A stretch of 64,000 nt of DNA from Polytrichum commune (lineage: Eukaryota > Streptophyta > Polytrichopsida > Polytrichales > Polytrichaceae): positions 1,982,001-2,046,000 of the forward strand of contig OX485803.1 of the NCBI GenBank assembly GCA_950295325.1, read 5' to 3'. Made by a program: the position numbers and the translations under genes. Position 1 is the stretch's first letter. Every line of letters begins with the position of its first letter. The notes beneath the pieces are model-generated. The model saw nothing but the letters and a program-made list of their open reading frames with translations. It was not told where the DNA came from and did no database searches. Shown piece after piece: positions 46,738-58,733 of this stretch.

Positions 46738-49560
46738 TGAATCTGATAGCGACCAAATCTGCAGTGATTGAAACTGAATGTCGATCTGAATCAGCAGTCA
46801 GCAGTGAATGTGGAGTTGGAAGTTCCCACAATAGAGCCGCATTGAAACTGATAATTCACAGGCTGAACCTCCAATACCTTTCAACTCCTTAGCAGAGGAT
46901 GGAAAACAAAGACTGACCGTCTGACTGACTCCCCTGGATGCAGAAATAATTTCGTCCAGGTGCTTCTCCAGGCTTTACGGAACACATGCATGACTTCCAC
47001 CAGCTAGCTTGACTAAATATGTTGTAGATGTTCTAAGTTACTTCCTGCACGGGTCACAATGCAAAAACATTATCCCAAAACTTATTACTTTTCGCACATC
47101 CAAGGTTATTAACTCCGAAAACAAAGAAGTGGTACACTTGAAATCACCTCTTGTGCATCCAGCCAAATCATGAAATCACCCAAAAAGAGTGATAAACTGC
47201 CTGCTGTCCTACACTTGGATTTCTAAGAAACCTGTCTAAAATACGCATTGCACATTATTCGGAGCTTTATATGAGAGTAATGGACAAAACATTAGGTAGC
47301 CACGCCTTCACAAAATATTGAAGGGATTTAGTAGCCCAGGAGACGCAAGAAGTACCTGGGAGAAGAATAAGTAGTACTTATAGTACTAGATTATGTGAGG
47401 TTGTTGCTGGAGGATAATGTCGCCAATGGCATCCATTCGTCCTTGCAGTTGCACACTCTCACGGAACCAGATATTATAGGTTCATATTCCGAGTTAATAT
47501 TGGAATGAACATCATCGACGTTAATTTCTTTCTTGATTCTGGCCACCTTCACAGCAGCGAGATGGCGCTGTGCATCATCATTCATATTGTCAGACGAAAT
47601 TACTCACCACACCGTCTAATTCCTTGCCTTCTTCTATATATATATTGAATATATTGAATATAGTGATATATTGAATGCTCTAAGGTTACATTAAAGCAAG
47701 CAGAGTAGGATTCAAGTGGTAGTAAAATCTACCACTTGAACGAGTCACAAATCTGAATGTGTACTCCAGAAACTCCCTTTGGTTGTATCCCATGGCAAAG
47801 AGCTTTACAGCTCCTTCCCAGTGTGTTCACCCTAACCTGCACACAGAAAATACAGTTTTGAAACTTGAAATTCTTGGCTTATAATCTCCAATAGAGCGCT
47901 GGCAAAGCTAAATATGTCCTGTAGGAGTCTTTAACCTGCAAAAACGCAAGAAAAGGAATGTCGGCATACTCTTGGTGAAAGGAGAAAGCAAACAAATTTG
48001 CAGTCTGCAAATTTATGTGCAAACTATAGCACAGCAATCTAGTAATTATCTCATGCCAATTCAGCAAACACTACAGCATTTATCAGGTTGTGCCCAAGAT
48101 ATCTTTATTCAAGACTGGATCCTCTTTGTCACAAGAAACTGGTCTACTACCTCGCACCGTATTCACAAAGTGATGCATGCTTCAAAAGTGAATCAGAGGT
48201 AGAATGGATTTCCGTTCACCTCCTGTGAAATGAAGTATGCCGGCCATGTTGATGTGAAATCCGTGAGTTAGCTAGATCTGGACAACAGGGTAGTAACAGC
48301 TTCCACTGTAATTTGGAATCGCTCTCTGTGGGCCAACATGGAGATTGCACCTTGCTGATACCTAGCAAGTAAAATCTACCACTTGAACGGGTCACAAATC
48401 CGAATGTGTACTCTGCATCATTTTAGGTATATCTGAACAGCAGAATCCCCTGGGAAAAGCTGAGAGAACTAAGGGAGACAATGTGACCTCCTTGTTGTTT
48501 AGATACCTCTTGTCCACTCTCAAAGTTTTTCTCTAAACTTTCCTCCACAACGCACCCTGACACAAGCTCAAACGCTAGCAACATAACCCTAACCCTACTA
48601 ACCAAACCCCAAATACTTGCAACCTAGGACCTTCATAAAAACTCTGCAATCTCAAGACACTCTACTGTTTAGAATACTTCAACCCTTTTGTTGAGCATGT
48701 TTGTTGCTGGACTTCAAATAACAGAAGCCTCAAGGGGCAAACTAACAACCTGGACAAACTTGGCCTAAATAATCCCTCCTGCTTAAAGAGTACCAGCGTT
48801 CCTTTGGAATTTCCGACATGTTGAAACCCTAAACCTCTAACGACATCAATATTCCGGTCCAGAAGCCAGTCTTATTTTCCACTGGAAGTTCCAAAAGTCA
48901 ACAATGCGGTTCCTGTTTATATCTGTTTACAGTGAAATTGATAGTGCAAGCAATAGAAGAGAGGCTCGAAGTCCACTGACCTATGATTTGCGCCATTGTC
49001 GAATCCGAATTAGCCTTCCTTCTTCAGTGCGCCATCTCTACAAAATCAGAGGTACAAAGTACAACTTCAAAAACCCTCCGATCCAAAGCACATTTCAATC
49101 ACGGTGACAAACTCGGGGCTTCGAAACTGGTGTTCTGAGCTACAAGTCTGCAAGAAACTCACATTGGTGTCCCCGAACTCTGGCAAAACATTATCCGGAA
49201 GGTCGGTTTCTCACACCGAGTGCTTAACAGCTTGCAACTTAATAAGACCGGATAACAACGCGAAACTATGGTGTCGGAAACTCCAGTAATCTTCAAGTTA
49301 TCAGAATCGAACAATCCGGCATCGCATCCAGAGTTCGTATTGAGTGCAATTTACTTGCAACCATGACCATCATCAAATGCTACAAAAAAATCAACAATAA
49401 AACTCGCTGCAGCGATTTGGGCAGACCAAGAAGTATTTTCGTATGAGAATACCTGTATACGTACAATTACATGTATACATATATACCCATATACCCATAT
49501 AACCTATACACCCGTCAAGGTATGAAAACGCATTGATATCCGCCAAATGTATTGGGTCTT
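46738..49560. other. intergenic between two divergent genes
   Basis: About 2.8 kb upstream of the integrase start, towards STR8. Two minus-strand frames look protein-like but are unplaced: 47585-47391 (MNDDAQRHLAAVKVARIKKE ... CKDEWMPLATLSS) and 48605-48423 (LEKNFESGQEVSKQQGGH). A minus-strand TTTTTGCAG acceptor at about 47938 is followed by VKDSYRTYLALPALYWRL. A 45-bp unit (AAAATCTACCACTTGAACG) is repeated at 47721-47766 and 48369-48413. I cannot assign a function. Confidence 0.35.
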
Positions 49561-49640
49561 ACCCGGGGTACAGAGAATCTTCCCCGGGGTAGAAAGAATC
49601 TTTCCCGGGGTACATGGAATCTTCCCCGGGGCACCCTATT
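49561..49640. repeat. CCCGGGG array, exact 21-bp period
   Basis: CCCGGGG starts at 49562, 49583, 49604 and 49625, each followed by TAC/TAG-A-GAATCTT-like spacers. Same unit as 38527-38612. Confidence 0.75.
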
Positions 49641-49671
49641 TTGCATTTTATGGCCCTTTTGGCATTCCATA

Positions 49672-49740
49672 CCATGGATCCCGGGGGCCTCCATGGCCCA
49701 GATTCACTCTGCGCCTGGGGCCATGGAGCGCCCCAGTGAC
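49672..49740. repeat. 69-bp GC-rich repeat, inverse of 29659-29727
   Basis: Identical in reverse complement to 29659-29727 over 69 bp by eye. It stands 32 bp after the CCCGGGG array, which the other copy lacks. Confidence 0.8.
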
Positions 49741-49977
49741 AGGGCTGGCCCAGGCCCACAGATGGTGGGCCTCCATCATCCATCCATACAATCCTTCACA
49801 CAGCTGATAAGCCAGCAAGCAAACCGAAATTGTGATTGTTGACTCCAATTGTTGTAAGTTAAAGTAGACTGCCGCACAATTTAGAATGATGCTCATCATG
49901 CTCCTGATGATCTCAACTTGCAGCATGCTAGGAGCCACTAGTGCCTTAACCTTAAGCCCTTAAGTTTGCCATATGGA

Positions 49978-50300
49978 TGATTGAGGGTTAGGGTAAAGGC
50001 GAATGTTGTAGTGGTGGCCCTTTAAAGGGACCTTTAACGACATCGCTCCCTACATCTCGCAACCAAGTTTTTTCTATCGAGGATACCAACGACAGTGTAC
50101 AGAAAGACGAGGAAGAAGCGGGAGACCGTTGTGCTATTTCCGGCACTTACAGCCGACCTGAAACGGGCGGAAGTTTTCAGGTCGACGGGCAAGTTAAGGC
50201 CGCGACCTGGATGATAAAGGTATTTAGAGGTCACCACTAGGAGCATTTGGGACCCCTAAGCCTCTAACTTGGATGGAGGCTTATTTAGAACCCTCAATCA
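49978..50300. repeat. possible 323-bp foldback element in STR8 upstream region
   Basis: TGATTGAGGGTT at 49978-49989 is exactly inverted at 50289-50300. Weaker inward matches (GTGGTG against CACCAC) extend the symmetry. No target duplication is obvious. It lies about 0.4 kb before the STR8 start codon, so it may affect that promoter. Confidence 0.45.
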
Positions 50301-50704
50301 CTGCTTGGATTGTAATAGTTTGCGACTCGGAGTGCTCAGAAGGAGAAAGGTCGTTTTTTTGATGAATGGGTGTTGCCCTAGTTTTTTTGGGGTGGCCAGA
50401 AATCGCTGCTCGTTTCGCTTCTGAGTCTGTGCTTTGGGGAATCTGGTCAGAGGTTTGTGTGAAGGAGGATCTTCACATAATGCTGAACTCTGCACTTGAG
50501 GAATGCTAGTACATACCTGAGAGTATTGCTTGGGATGAGCAACTCATGCTTCAAACGCTTGGCTTGTTGCATGTGTTTGTAAGTTTCCAGCAGAAGTTAG
50601 CATTGTTTTTCTTGATGCATGGTGGGACCCTAGTTTTGTGTGTGGGCATGAAGAATTGCTGCTGCCTTTGAGTTGTTTCTTAAAATATATATATATATAT
50701 ATTT

Positions 50705-53700
50705 TTGGTCGATTCTGTGAGGAAAGGTGGAGGGTTTTGTGCAGGATTTTTTGAGGTAGCCATGTGCCACTTGGTGCATGCCACCGCCTTCTTGCGTTGG
50801 TCAGTGTTGAGATTCAGGAACCATGACGGGCAGTTGAGGTGCCTCACTCTGCCGTGTAGGAAACCTTTTCCTGTGCTGGAAACAACTCAGCATGTGGTTT
50901 TCTCGAAATGGGGTGGCAATTGTAAGCAAGGGCTTGCTAGAAGAGCGAGTAGTGCAGCCGGGCATCCTCTTTTCAAGCCCTTCCATCAAGGGGGTGGTCG
51001 TCGCCTCAGTTTCTGCCTCGCAGCCACCAGTGGCCGCAGGAGACATGTGGCCTCTTGTGCATCTGAGGGCTTTGCAGGAGGTCAGGCTTGGAGGCTAGAC
51101 AGCAGTGATGATGATGAAGAAGAAGAAGAAGAAGAAACTGGAGCAGCAGGGGGGGAGGAGGAGTACATAGTGGTGAATTTCTACCATTTTGTGGAGATTC
51201 AGGATCCTCACCAAGAAGTTGCCAGGCATGCCGCATTCATGGAGGTGAGTGTACCCTGTTCACTTACCATGTTCCTTTGAGAATCGCCAAGGTGAGGAAT
51301 TCCAGTATGTCTCGGTCATGAGGGTTTAGGGTTTAGTCAATGTTAAGAGGGTCTGCAAAAATTACTGGAAAATTTCTCTCGTTGGCTTTTTAGGTACTTT
51401 TTTGTGGAGCAAAATCCGCAAGCTCATTCCATCCAGAAAGCCCGAGTGTGTTCCAAATCGTTATTGCCCACTGATTTTTGAGAGAGAGAGAGAGAGGCAA
51501 CCCTCTTCCCCCTTTCCCACCTTTCTTAGTAATCAAGTGACTGAGGGTTTTAGAGGGTTGTCTCTCTCTCAATTATTGGTGCCCAACGAAGGTTTTGATG
51601 TTTATATGGACTTCATGGGTGAGATGAGCATGCGGCATTGACCCCCACAGATTTGTTAGCCGACTATTGTGAAAATCTTGTTTCAGTGATCGGTGGACAT
51701 GCTCTAAGCTGGCTCATCAGTCGAGCTTGACGTTCTTTGTTTTTCCCAATCCATGTGTAGGTAGTGGTCATCTGATCATCAGATCAGCCCAGGTTTACAG
51801 GAGCCGGTTTCATGAACTACAAGCAGTTGTATTTACGAAGGCCTCCGGAATAAAATACAGGCTCCTAGGAAGTAAAATCATAATCACTTAGCTGAGCCCG
51901 CAAGGGTGTTGAGTGTTCCAGTAACTAGCCCCAGCAACACGCCTCTGATGAATGCACATAACTGGAGGCAAGGATTTGGATTGCTGGATACTTGCATGCA
52001 CATTTTGTACTTGACAGTAACAGCTGGTGGGATAGGCTGCAGGGTCACAACATCCGAGGGCGAATATACATTAACCATCAAGGCATCAATGCTCAGGTAC
52101 TCTCCTTTGCCCCAGGATAACCAGATCCCCTAAGTTTATGTGCTCTCTCATTCACAAATTTTACGGTATTCTATATTGATTTTTGTAGACCTGTTGAGAT
52201 GCTCAGTTGTGCGGTTTGTATTGTATTGTGCACTACATGGTGAATCTATGGCTCCTTAAGTCCTGGTTGATAATGGATCCGTTTAGTTGAAGATAATTTG
52301 CTTTTGTGCTCTTGCTTTTTGCAGCTGAGTGGACCTACAGAGGATGCTATGGCCTATGCTAATTGGGTGAAGGAAGATAAGCGTTTTTCACCAATTTATA
52401 TACAAGTGTCCCCATCTCCACGTGGCCATGCTTTTCCAAGATTAAGGCTTCGCTACAAGCCATCTTTGGTTCAGGTCTCATGTCATTCCTGAGTCGTCCA
52501 TGCTAACCTTCTCCCTTGCATCAACATTGTAAACTTTCCTCCAATAAAGACTCGGAAAGTTTTAATGTACATCAATCAATCTAAGAGCTGTTCTTGGTTG
52601 ATACAATGCGTCCTCCATGCAAGTGATGTAGTGCTGGACATAAAATGTGTCAGAACATGGTTTGGTCCTTCATTTGTGAAGGCATTCTATTATTCTACTC
52701 TGAAGACAACCAAAATCCAAGAAGTTAAAAGGATTTGTCTGATTTGAACATCAAGTGTGGTGGATATGCAGGTATGTGCGAGTGGAGACCTGCCACTTAC
52801 AGACTCATTGCTAAGAGCTGTGCCTCTCACCCCCAAGCAATGGCGAGAAAAGCTTGAGGAGCGGTCTTTGGAAACGCCAAGTGAAAGTAATGGTGAGGGA
52901 GGAGCTGGAGGTTCAAAAAACTTGAAGAAAGTCCTGGTTTTGGACGTACGCAATGGTTATCATCTTCACTTTGGCTGCATGTTCCTTACTTCGCTCTACT
53001 AATGTGCACTGTGTTCTGGATAGCTTCCTTATTTGACTTTGCATCAACAATTTCATGCCCGCATCTGACTACTTGGGTTGTTTTTGTCTACTTGGAATCA
53101 CTACCTTCACCACACTTTTCTTCATGTTCTTACAAGGCAATACATGCAGAAGTCCTATTCTTCTCCTTCTGAAATTTATGCTGATAAATCCTCACTGTAC
53201 AAATGGTGCAGGGTATGAGTGGGATGTGGGACATTTTGAAGGATCTGCACGTCCAGAGGTGGAGTGTTTCAAAAGCACAGAGTTTGGTCTATCAGATACA
53301 ATGGTATGGGGAATCTGCTTGCCCTCTTCAAATATACTGCTTGTTGAGTTGTTTCTGACAAGGTCATTGGTGGACTCACCTTGTTACGCCTAGACAACGC
53401 TTTTCAACCTTCTCAACTTGAGTTAAAGTTCAACCTGTGTCTCATCACCACAGGCATGTTTTTCATGTGTAATTGATGTATGAAGTGCATCAAATCTGCC
53501 ATCTGCTCATGAAGAGTATCTCAGGATTCTGTTGTGGAGTTGATAAACGTTAGTTCAATATGAACCTTATGAAGAAGTTTCTCTCTTGAGGGGGTTGCAG
53601 GACTCTGAAAATGATCCATTGGCAGGGGTGGACAAGGAGAATGTTGATGTGATGATGTATTGCACCGGTGGCATTCGATGTGATGTTTATTCCATCATTC

Positions 53701-55252
53701 TCAGGTACAGTCCAGTTTTAGAAAGGAACATTCCCTGTTTCAGCGACGAATTATATCAGAGACATGAGGTGCTTGTACTGGCTATTACAATGTTCTGCAC
53801 CTTCAACCAGTGGTCTTATCGACCCTATTTCAGTCTTATGGCTACCACTTTAGACACAGTTTAACCCCCATTAGCAGTTATTATACTCATGTTAACAGCT
53901 CTTTACCTTGGTTACCACTGGTCTTTTAGTGCAGACCCTTGTATGTCCACACCATAAAAGGCAACTTTTAAGCGTAGATCAATTTTTTTGGAGAGTGCTG
54001 ACAAAGCCGTTTTTAATTACGTTTGTGGTATGGACTTTTGCAGACAGAAGGGCTTTAAGAATCTCTACACATTGAGGGGTGGTGTTGCCAAGTATCTGAA
54101 AGAAGAAGGGGCTTCACAGTGGAATGGTCGTTTATTTGTTTTCGATTCACGTCTCTCAGTTCCACCAGTCTTTTACCATGGTAGTAGCGGTGAAGCTACG
54201 GAGAAATCGGAGAATGCAGACGGCACCGGACCCCTTGCCTCCTCAGCACGGTGCTTGTCATGTGGGGTTCTGGTTGAATCTGTGCATCGGAATTGTGCCA
54301 ACATAGACTGCAATAAGTTATACCTGTAAGTCATACCTTGGTCTATTTGCAAAGGGCGAATAATGAAAGCTCATCAACTGAACAAGACAGAAAGTTGTCC
54401 ACCCCAGTAAACGTACAATTTTGTGGCAGCCTTGCCTATCAGAAGCCATATGTTTAGGGTCACCACATCATAACTATTGGAAGTATTAGAGATAATACTT
54501 CCACACTAGATTATCTGCATCTGTGAGTTGAATCGTTTGAGTAACTGGCTGAAAAATGTAAATCATGGGATAATACTTCTCTTTTTGTAATCATTTTTCT
54601 ACCTTTTCTGTGTCCTCCTACAACTGATCCTGGTAGACAAGCAATGGACCAAGTTATAATGGTCAAAGTTTCACATACTGATCAACAGACTAGTGTAGTG
54701 AATCCATTCCTCTTGGACCTTCCGAATATACCTTGACAAGCTGGTGATTTATTTTTTTATTTTTTCCTTTGTTGAAATTGGAACAGTCATCTTTCACTTT
54801 TACAAGTATTCCTCAAACGATATTCTCTAATTTGTTCTATGTTTAGTTTTGGTCAAGACACTGGTGGAATGGGTTGTGCAGCAGGCAGACCAAGAAACTT
54901 TGACCAAAATTATTAATGGATCATTATCCCTCCATTGTGCAGGTCATGTCATGAATGTGTAATGCAATATCGAGGTTGCTGCTGCAGTCAATGTATGAAA
55001 GCACCAAGATTGAGGCCTGTTCTTAGTGCAGAGGAAACATACCAGCGGTGGCACAATTACCGAGATCCACCACCACCATCTCCTCGCCCTCCAGGTTGGA
55101 TAAGTCGACGGGCTTTGAAGAGGCGACGGAGGAAGGAAAGACGCCAGGAACTAGAGAAGGATTCCTTCTTTAAGATTGGTACTGTAACTGATGCTGATTG
55201 TACAAGTCCTTGTCCAGAGGCACCTGCTCACTTAACTCAACAAACTCAGTAA
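50705..55252 (+). CDS. STR8: STR8-like rhodanese, TrhO/UPF0176 family, probably plastid
   Basis: Eight exons in consistent phase: 50705-51244, 52043-52096, 52325-52474, 52772-52955, 53212-53303, 53601-53704, 54044-54325, 54943-55252, giving 571 residues (552 from the ATG at 50762). The first 150 residues resemble a transit peptide plus an acidic DDDEEEEEEE linker. Then an N-terminal TrhO-like domain (YIVVNFYHFVEI, RGRIYINHQGINAQ), the rhodanese domain with active-site loop YCTGGIRCD (Cys361) and GFKNLYTLRGGV, and a Cys-rich end (CLSCGVL, CANIDCNKLY, CHECV, CCCSQC). Bacterial TrhO 5-hydroxylates tRNA uridine-34; whether STR8 does is inference. The C-terminus is longer than in Arabidopsis STR8, adding a Pro-rich and basic KRRRRKERR tail. 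An AT microsatellite (50687-50702) touches the first ATG, so the second start is also likely. No disabling change seen. Confidence 0.93.
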
Positions 55253-55578
55253 GCATTCCATTGTTTTGCAGAGATGTTCAAGGTTTTTGGATTATGTATA
55301 GAACATTGATGCCTCTTATTGTTGGGATGAAAAGAATCGCAGAAGCTGGGTAATCCAGCCTTTCAGCACTTCAATGCTTCATGGTTGTATGTCATAGTGG
55401 TTTTTGTGGAACGCAATGGGATGTAGGCAAGGGTGCCAGTATTGAATCTGCCTTTGAAATGCTCAACCGTGAGATTTCTGCTTACGATGTTTCTGAGCAC
55501 GTTTGTGAAGAATTAAGTCCCTGCTCATTATTCACGGGATTATGAGCACACCCTTACTATGATATTTGTTCTTCATTA
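55253..55578. other. STR8 3' region
   Basis: Likely holds the STR8 3' UTR. I cannot place a polyadenylation signal with confidence. Confidence 0.4.
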
Positions 55579-56223
55579 CAGGAATCTCCCGCTTAAGTAC
55601 GCACCCATTAAGTGCATCCCGGTTAAGTGTGCAATTTTTTTGACAAAAAGTAGGGTTCATACTTTATTGTTTGAACATGTCATGCAGAGTCATTTGCCGC
55701 GTATGCATGAATTTTTTATGCTTGACATTCAATGTCAGTTTGTAAATGTTTTGTTGAAACGTCTCAAATGATCGTCACAATTATTCATACATATGTCCAG
55801 CTTCGGTTTGAACATTGGAGCAAAGCAATTGGTTTTTGATGTCGAGGACAGTGATGTGTAGAGCTTCAAAGCCTTTGAAGTCAGTAGCACTTTCAAATGT
55901 CTTGATAGGTTGCATTTCATCATTGATAGGTGGTTCTTTAATTCACATCGTTTCCAGATGTTCATCAACGTCATCATCATAACAACACAATATTCTTCAT
56001 TGTTTGCATTGAACGCTGCCCACTTGCTCGGCGCGTTTGGCTTGCTCAACTTTGCAATGATTTCACATTGTTGGGCTTTGTTTAAGCGGGTTATCTGAGG
56101 TTTCATCCGTTTCTTGTCGCAATTCATCGAATCAAAGAGAATGATGAGTAAAGTATGCACCTACCAACTAAGTGTGCACCAACGGCTCCAATTTAAAGTG
56201 CATACTTGAGCAGGAGGTTATTG
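55579..56223 (-). mobile_element. Tigger/pogo (Tc1-mariner) element, internally deleted
   Basis: Starts CAGGAATCTCCCGCTTAAGT next to TA (55577-55578) and ends with the imperfect inverse of that sequence (reverse complement CAATAACCTCCTGCTCAAGT) next to TA (56224-56225). Subterminal repeats of the TTAAGTGxGCA type are typical of Tigger termini. On the minus strand a 141-codon frame (56160-55735) has an N-terminal HTH-like segment (LNKAQQCEIIAKLSKPN) and runs directly into a tail-like end (SKALKLYTSLSST). The DDD catalytic core is missing, so this is a deletion derivative of a CENP-B/Tigger-type transposase gene. Confidence 0.7.
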
Positions 56224-56225
56224 TA

Positions 56226-56999
56226 TGTACATAATATGTGGTCTTGCCTTAGAGGCTAGGCATTTGTGGTGTCTATTGAACTCATCCTTTGTGAGAACGT
56301 TGTGAAATATATTATAGCCTGTAAATGACAATTTCTTACTATTTGACTCTGGAAATTGCATCAAAGACCCCAAATTAGTGGAGTGATGTCTACTTGGAAT
56401 CAATCGGCCCTCAACCTTATAGGGGACTTATTTTTACTGAAGGCCCTTCATCCACGATGGGTGAGTTCACATAAACGCCACAAATCCTAAGCCTGCCTTA
56501 GAAGCACAATACTTGTCATGTGTCTGAGGTCACGCCTATTGTCCTTCCTTACAACTATGAGAATCCAAGCCACTCATGATGGTAAGTTGGAATGCCTTTA
56601 AAAATAGCTGAATCTAGTACTTTCTCAGGTGAAACTACTTGATCTAAGTAGTAAGTAGGTGTGAGTTGAAGGCTGCAGAATGTGTGGTTGCATTGATGCG
56701 TGGCAAAAAATTGTAGCATTCCCGGGGTACTCAGATGTTTTGTCCGTGTGCTCTCAAAAGTGACCAGAATAGTGAACTTCTTTATGCACTTACCAAAACA
56801 CATCATTACCAAAATCTTGGCCAAGCACATGAAAAAAGAGGCAGTGCTATATCATCATCATATTCTGATTCATATTCATGGAAAGTGCATTCTATAGGAA
56901 GATCTCGAACACGTTGTAATCAAAAGAACCATCAAAGAAACTAAATATACAACATGCAAAATAAATTTCTCACACCTCACAAGTTAAACTAAGTTCATT
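56226..56999. other. intergenic, nothing recognised
   Basis: No supported gene or repeat. Confidence 0.5.
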
Positions 57000-57940
57000 A
57001 ATACTAACTCATCATGAGCATATGGTGAACATCAAATATCAAACATCAAACATTAGCCCGAGATGTGCAGTATAGATTTAGAACAAAAAGAGGTTTTTGG
57101 ACAAACACATAAACTGAAGCAGTGTTGCATGATCAGTGTTCTAGAATAAAATCTAGTGTTGAAAACTAACAAACTCCAGTTACAAGTCATACCTCAGTGT
57201 ACACTTGACTGATTCACACGATCGCCTCTCCTGAGAGCTAATTTATCGTACCTCCCTGCCACAACACCTTGCCAAACTCAAACTACACTCCTCACAACGA
57301 AAATGCCTCGCCTCACTCTTAAGACTAACACAAAACAAGATCTAAAGTAAAATAAGGCGATATGAAGGTGAGGGAGAAATAAGAAAATCTGAAAATGAGG
57401 GAGAAATAAGGCGATCTGAAGGTGAGGGAGAAATAAGGCGATCTGAAGGTGAGGGAGAAATAAGGCAATCTGAAAGTGAGGGAGAAATAAGGCGATTTGA
57501 AGGTGGGGGAGAAATAAGGCGATCTAAAGGTGAAGCAAAAGAAGGTTGTGTCCACTAAAGCGAAACTAGATCTGATGTGAAGGAGAAACAAACAAAAGAA
57601 GGCTGTAAAGACTAACACAAAACAAGATCTGATGTGAAGGAGAAACAAGCAAAAGAGGCTGCAAAGACTAACGCGAAACAAGATCTGATTTGAAGGAGAA
57701 ACAAGCAAAAGAGGCTGCAAAGACTAACGCGAAACAAGATCTAATTTGAAGGAGAAACAAGCAAAAGAAGTCTAACTCATCATTCGCACATGGTGAACAT
57801 CAAACATCAAACATCAAACACTAGCCCAGGATGTGAAGTATAGATTTAGAACAGAAAGAGGTTTTTGGACAAACACATAAACTGAAGCAGTGTTATATGA
57901 TCAGTGTTGTAGAATAGAATCCAATATTGAAAACTAGCAA
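57000..57940. repeat. two tandem arrays bracketed by 165-bp direct repeats
   Basis: A block at about 57000-57165 (ATGGTGAACATCAAATATCA ... GAGGTTTTTGGACAAACACA ... ACTGAAGCAGTGTT) recurs at about 57775-57940. Between them: seven units of 27 bp (57351-57533, core GGTGAGGGAGAAATAAGGC) and four units of about 57 bp (57541-57775, core AAGACTAACGCGAAACAAGA). The two units share GATCTGA and GAAGG(T)GAG(G)GAGAAA, so one may derive from the other. Since 27 is a multiple of three, the reverse strand shows a long repetitive frame; I do not call it a gene. Confidence 0.75.
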
Positions 57941-57948
57941 TTTATCAA

Positions 57949-58733
57949 GGGAATTGTTAAAACCACCACGCCTTTTGTTAATGCCACCACGCTCGTGATT
58001 TGCAGTCACGTCATTTGGGATTTTACGCGCAATGTCGGAGTATCTTAAATTAAACTAATCTCTTGGCGGGCCGGACGAGGGCCGCTATATGAACCATTTA
58101 TGGCGGGGGAAGATCTTTACTATACGCGGGCCGGTTCTAGGGGGGCGGACATTGGTGGGGCTCACTTATGCCGTCGGCCTCATGTCTTATTTCGGGGAGC
58201 CCACCTTTAGGCTCTTGTTGGGCTAGGCGGGGGGGCATAGTGGTCCTTATTAAAATGAATATTCTTTAAGTTAAAACAAGGAAAATATCACATAAGGTAA
58301 CAAACCCCTTCGTCCATTGTGGTCACATTAGTAAGTAGGCCTAAGCAACTAGTTATTTAGTAGTAAGTAGGCCTAGAAAGGAATTATACTTAGTTGCCTA
58401 ATCCGCCTAGCCACGTAGCCACCGAGCCACCGAGCCACCGAGCCACCGAGCCCGCCTAGCCCAACAAGAGCCTAAAGGTGGGCTCCCCGAAATAAGACAT
58501 GAGGCCGACGGCATAAGTGAGCCCCACCAATGTCCGCCCCCCTAGAACCGGCCCGCATATAGTAAAGATCTTCCCCCGCCATAAATGGTTCATATAGCGG
58601 CCCTCGTCTGGCCCGCCAAGAGATTAGTTTAATTTAAGATACTCCGACATCGCGCGTAAAATCCCAAATGACGTGACTACAAATCACGAGCGTGGTGGCA
58701 TTAACAAAAGGCGTGGTGGTTTTAACAATTCCC
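57949..58733. mobile_element. long-TIR unit A (785 bp)
   Basis: Arms 57949-58231 and 58451-58733, each 283 bp and nearly perfect inverted copies. The central 219 bp keep the right-hand extension seen in unit B (AAGTAGGCCTAAGCAACTAG, CGAGCCACCGAGCCACCGAG) but have lost the left-hand one. A 60-bp inner block (TTAAAATGAATATTCTTTAA) is shared with unit B at 61768. Deletion derivative of B. Confidence 0.85.

Noticed and set aside
57325-57720. Minus-strand frame encoding a Ser/Phe/Tyr repeat protein
   Set aside because: It exists because a 27-bp satellite unit is a multiple of three; no start context, splice or homology supports a protein.
57321-57775. CRISPR-like array
   Set aside because: Units are directly tandem without unique spacers, and the genome is plant nuclear.
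57000-57940. LTR retrotransposon with 165-bp LTRs
   Set aside because: No TG...CA ends, primer-binding site or polypurine tract, and the interior is only tandem repeats.
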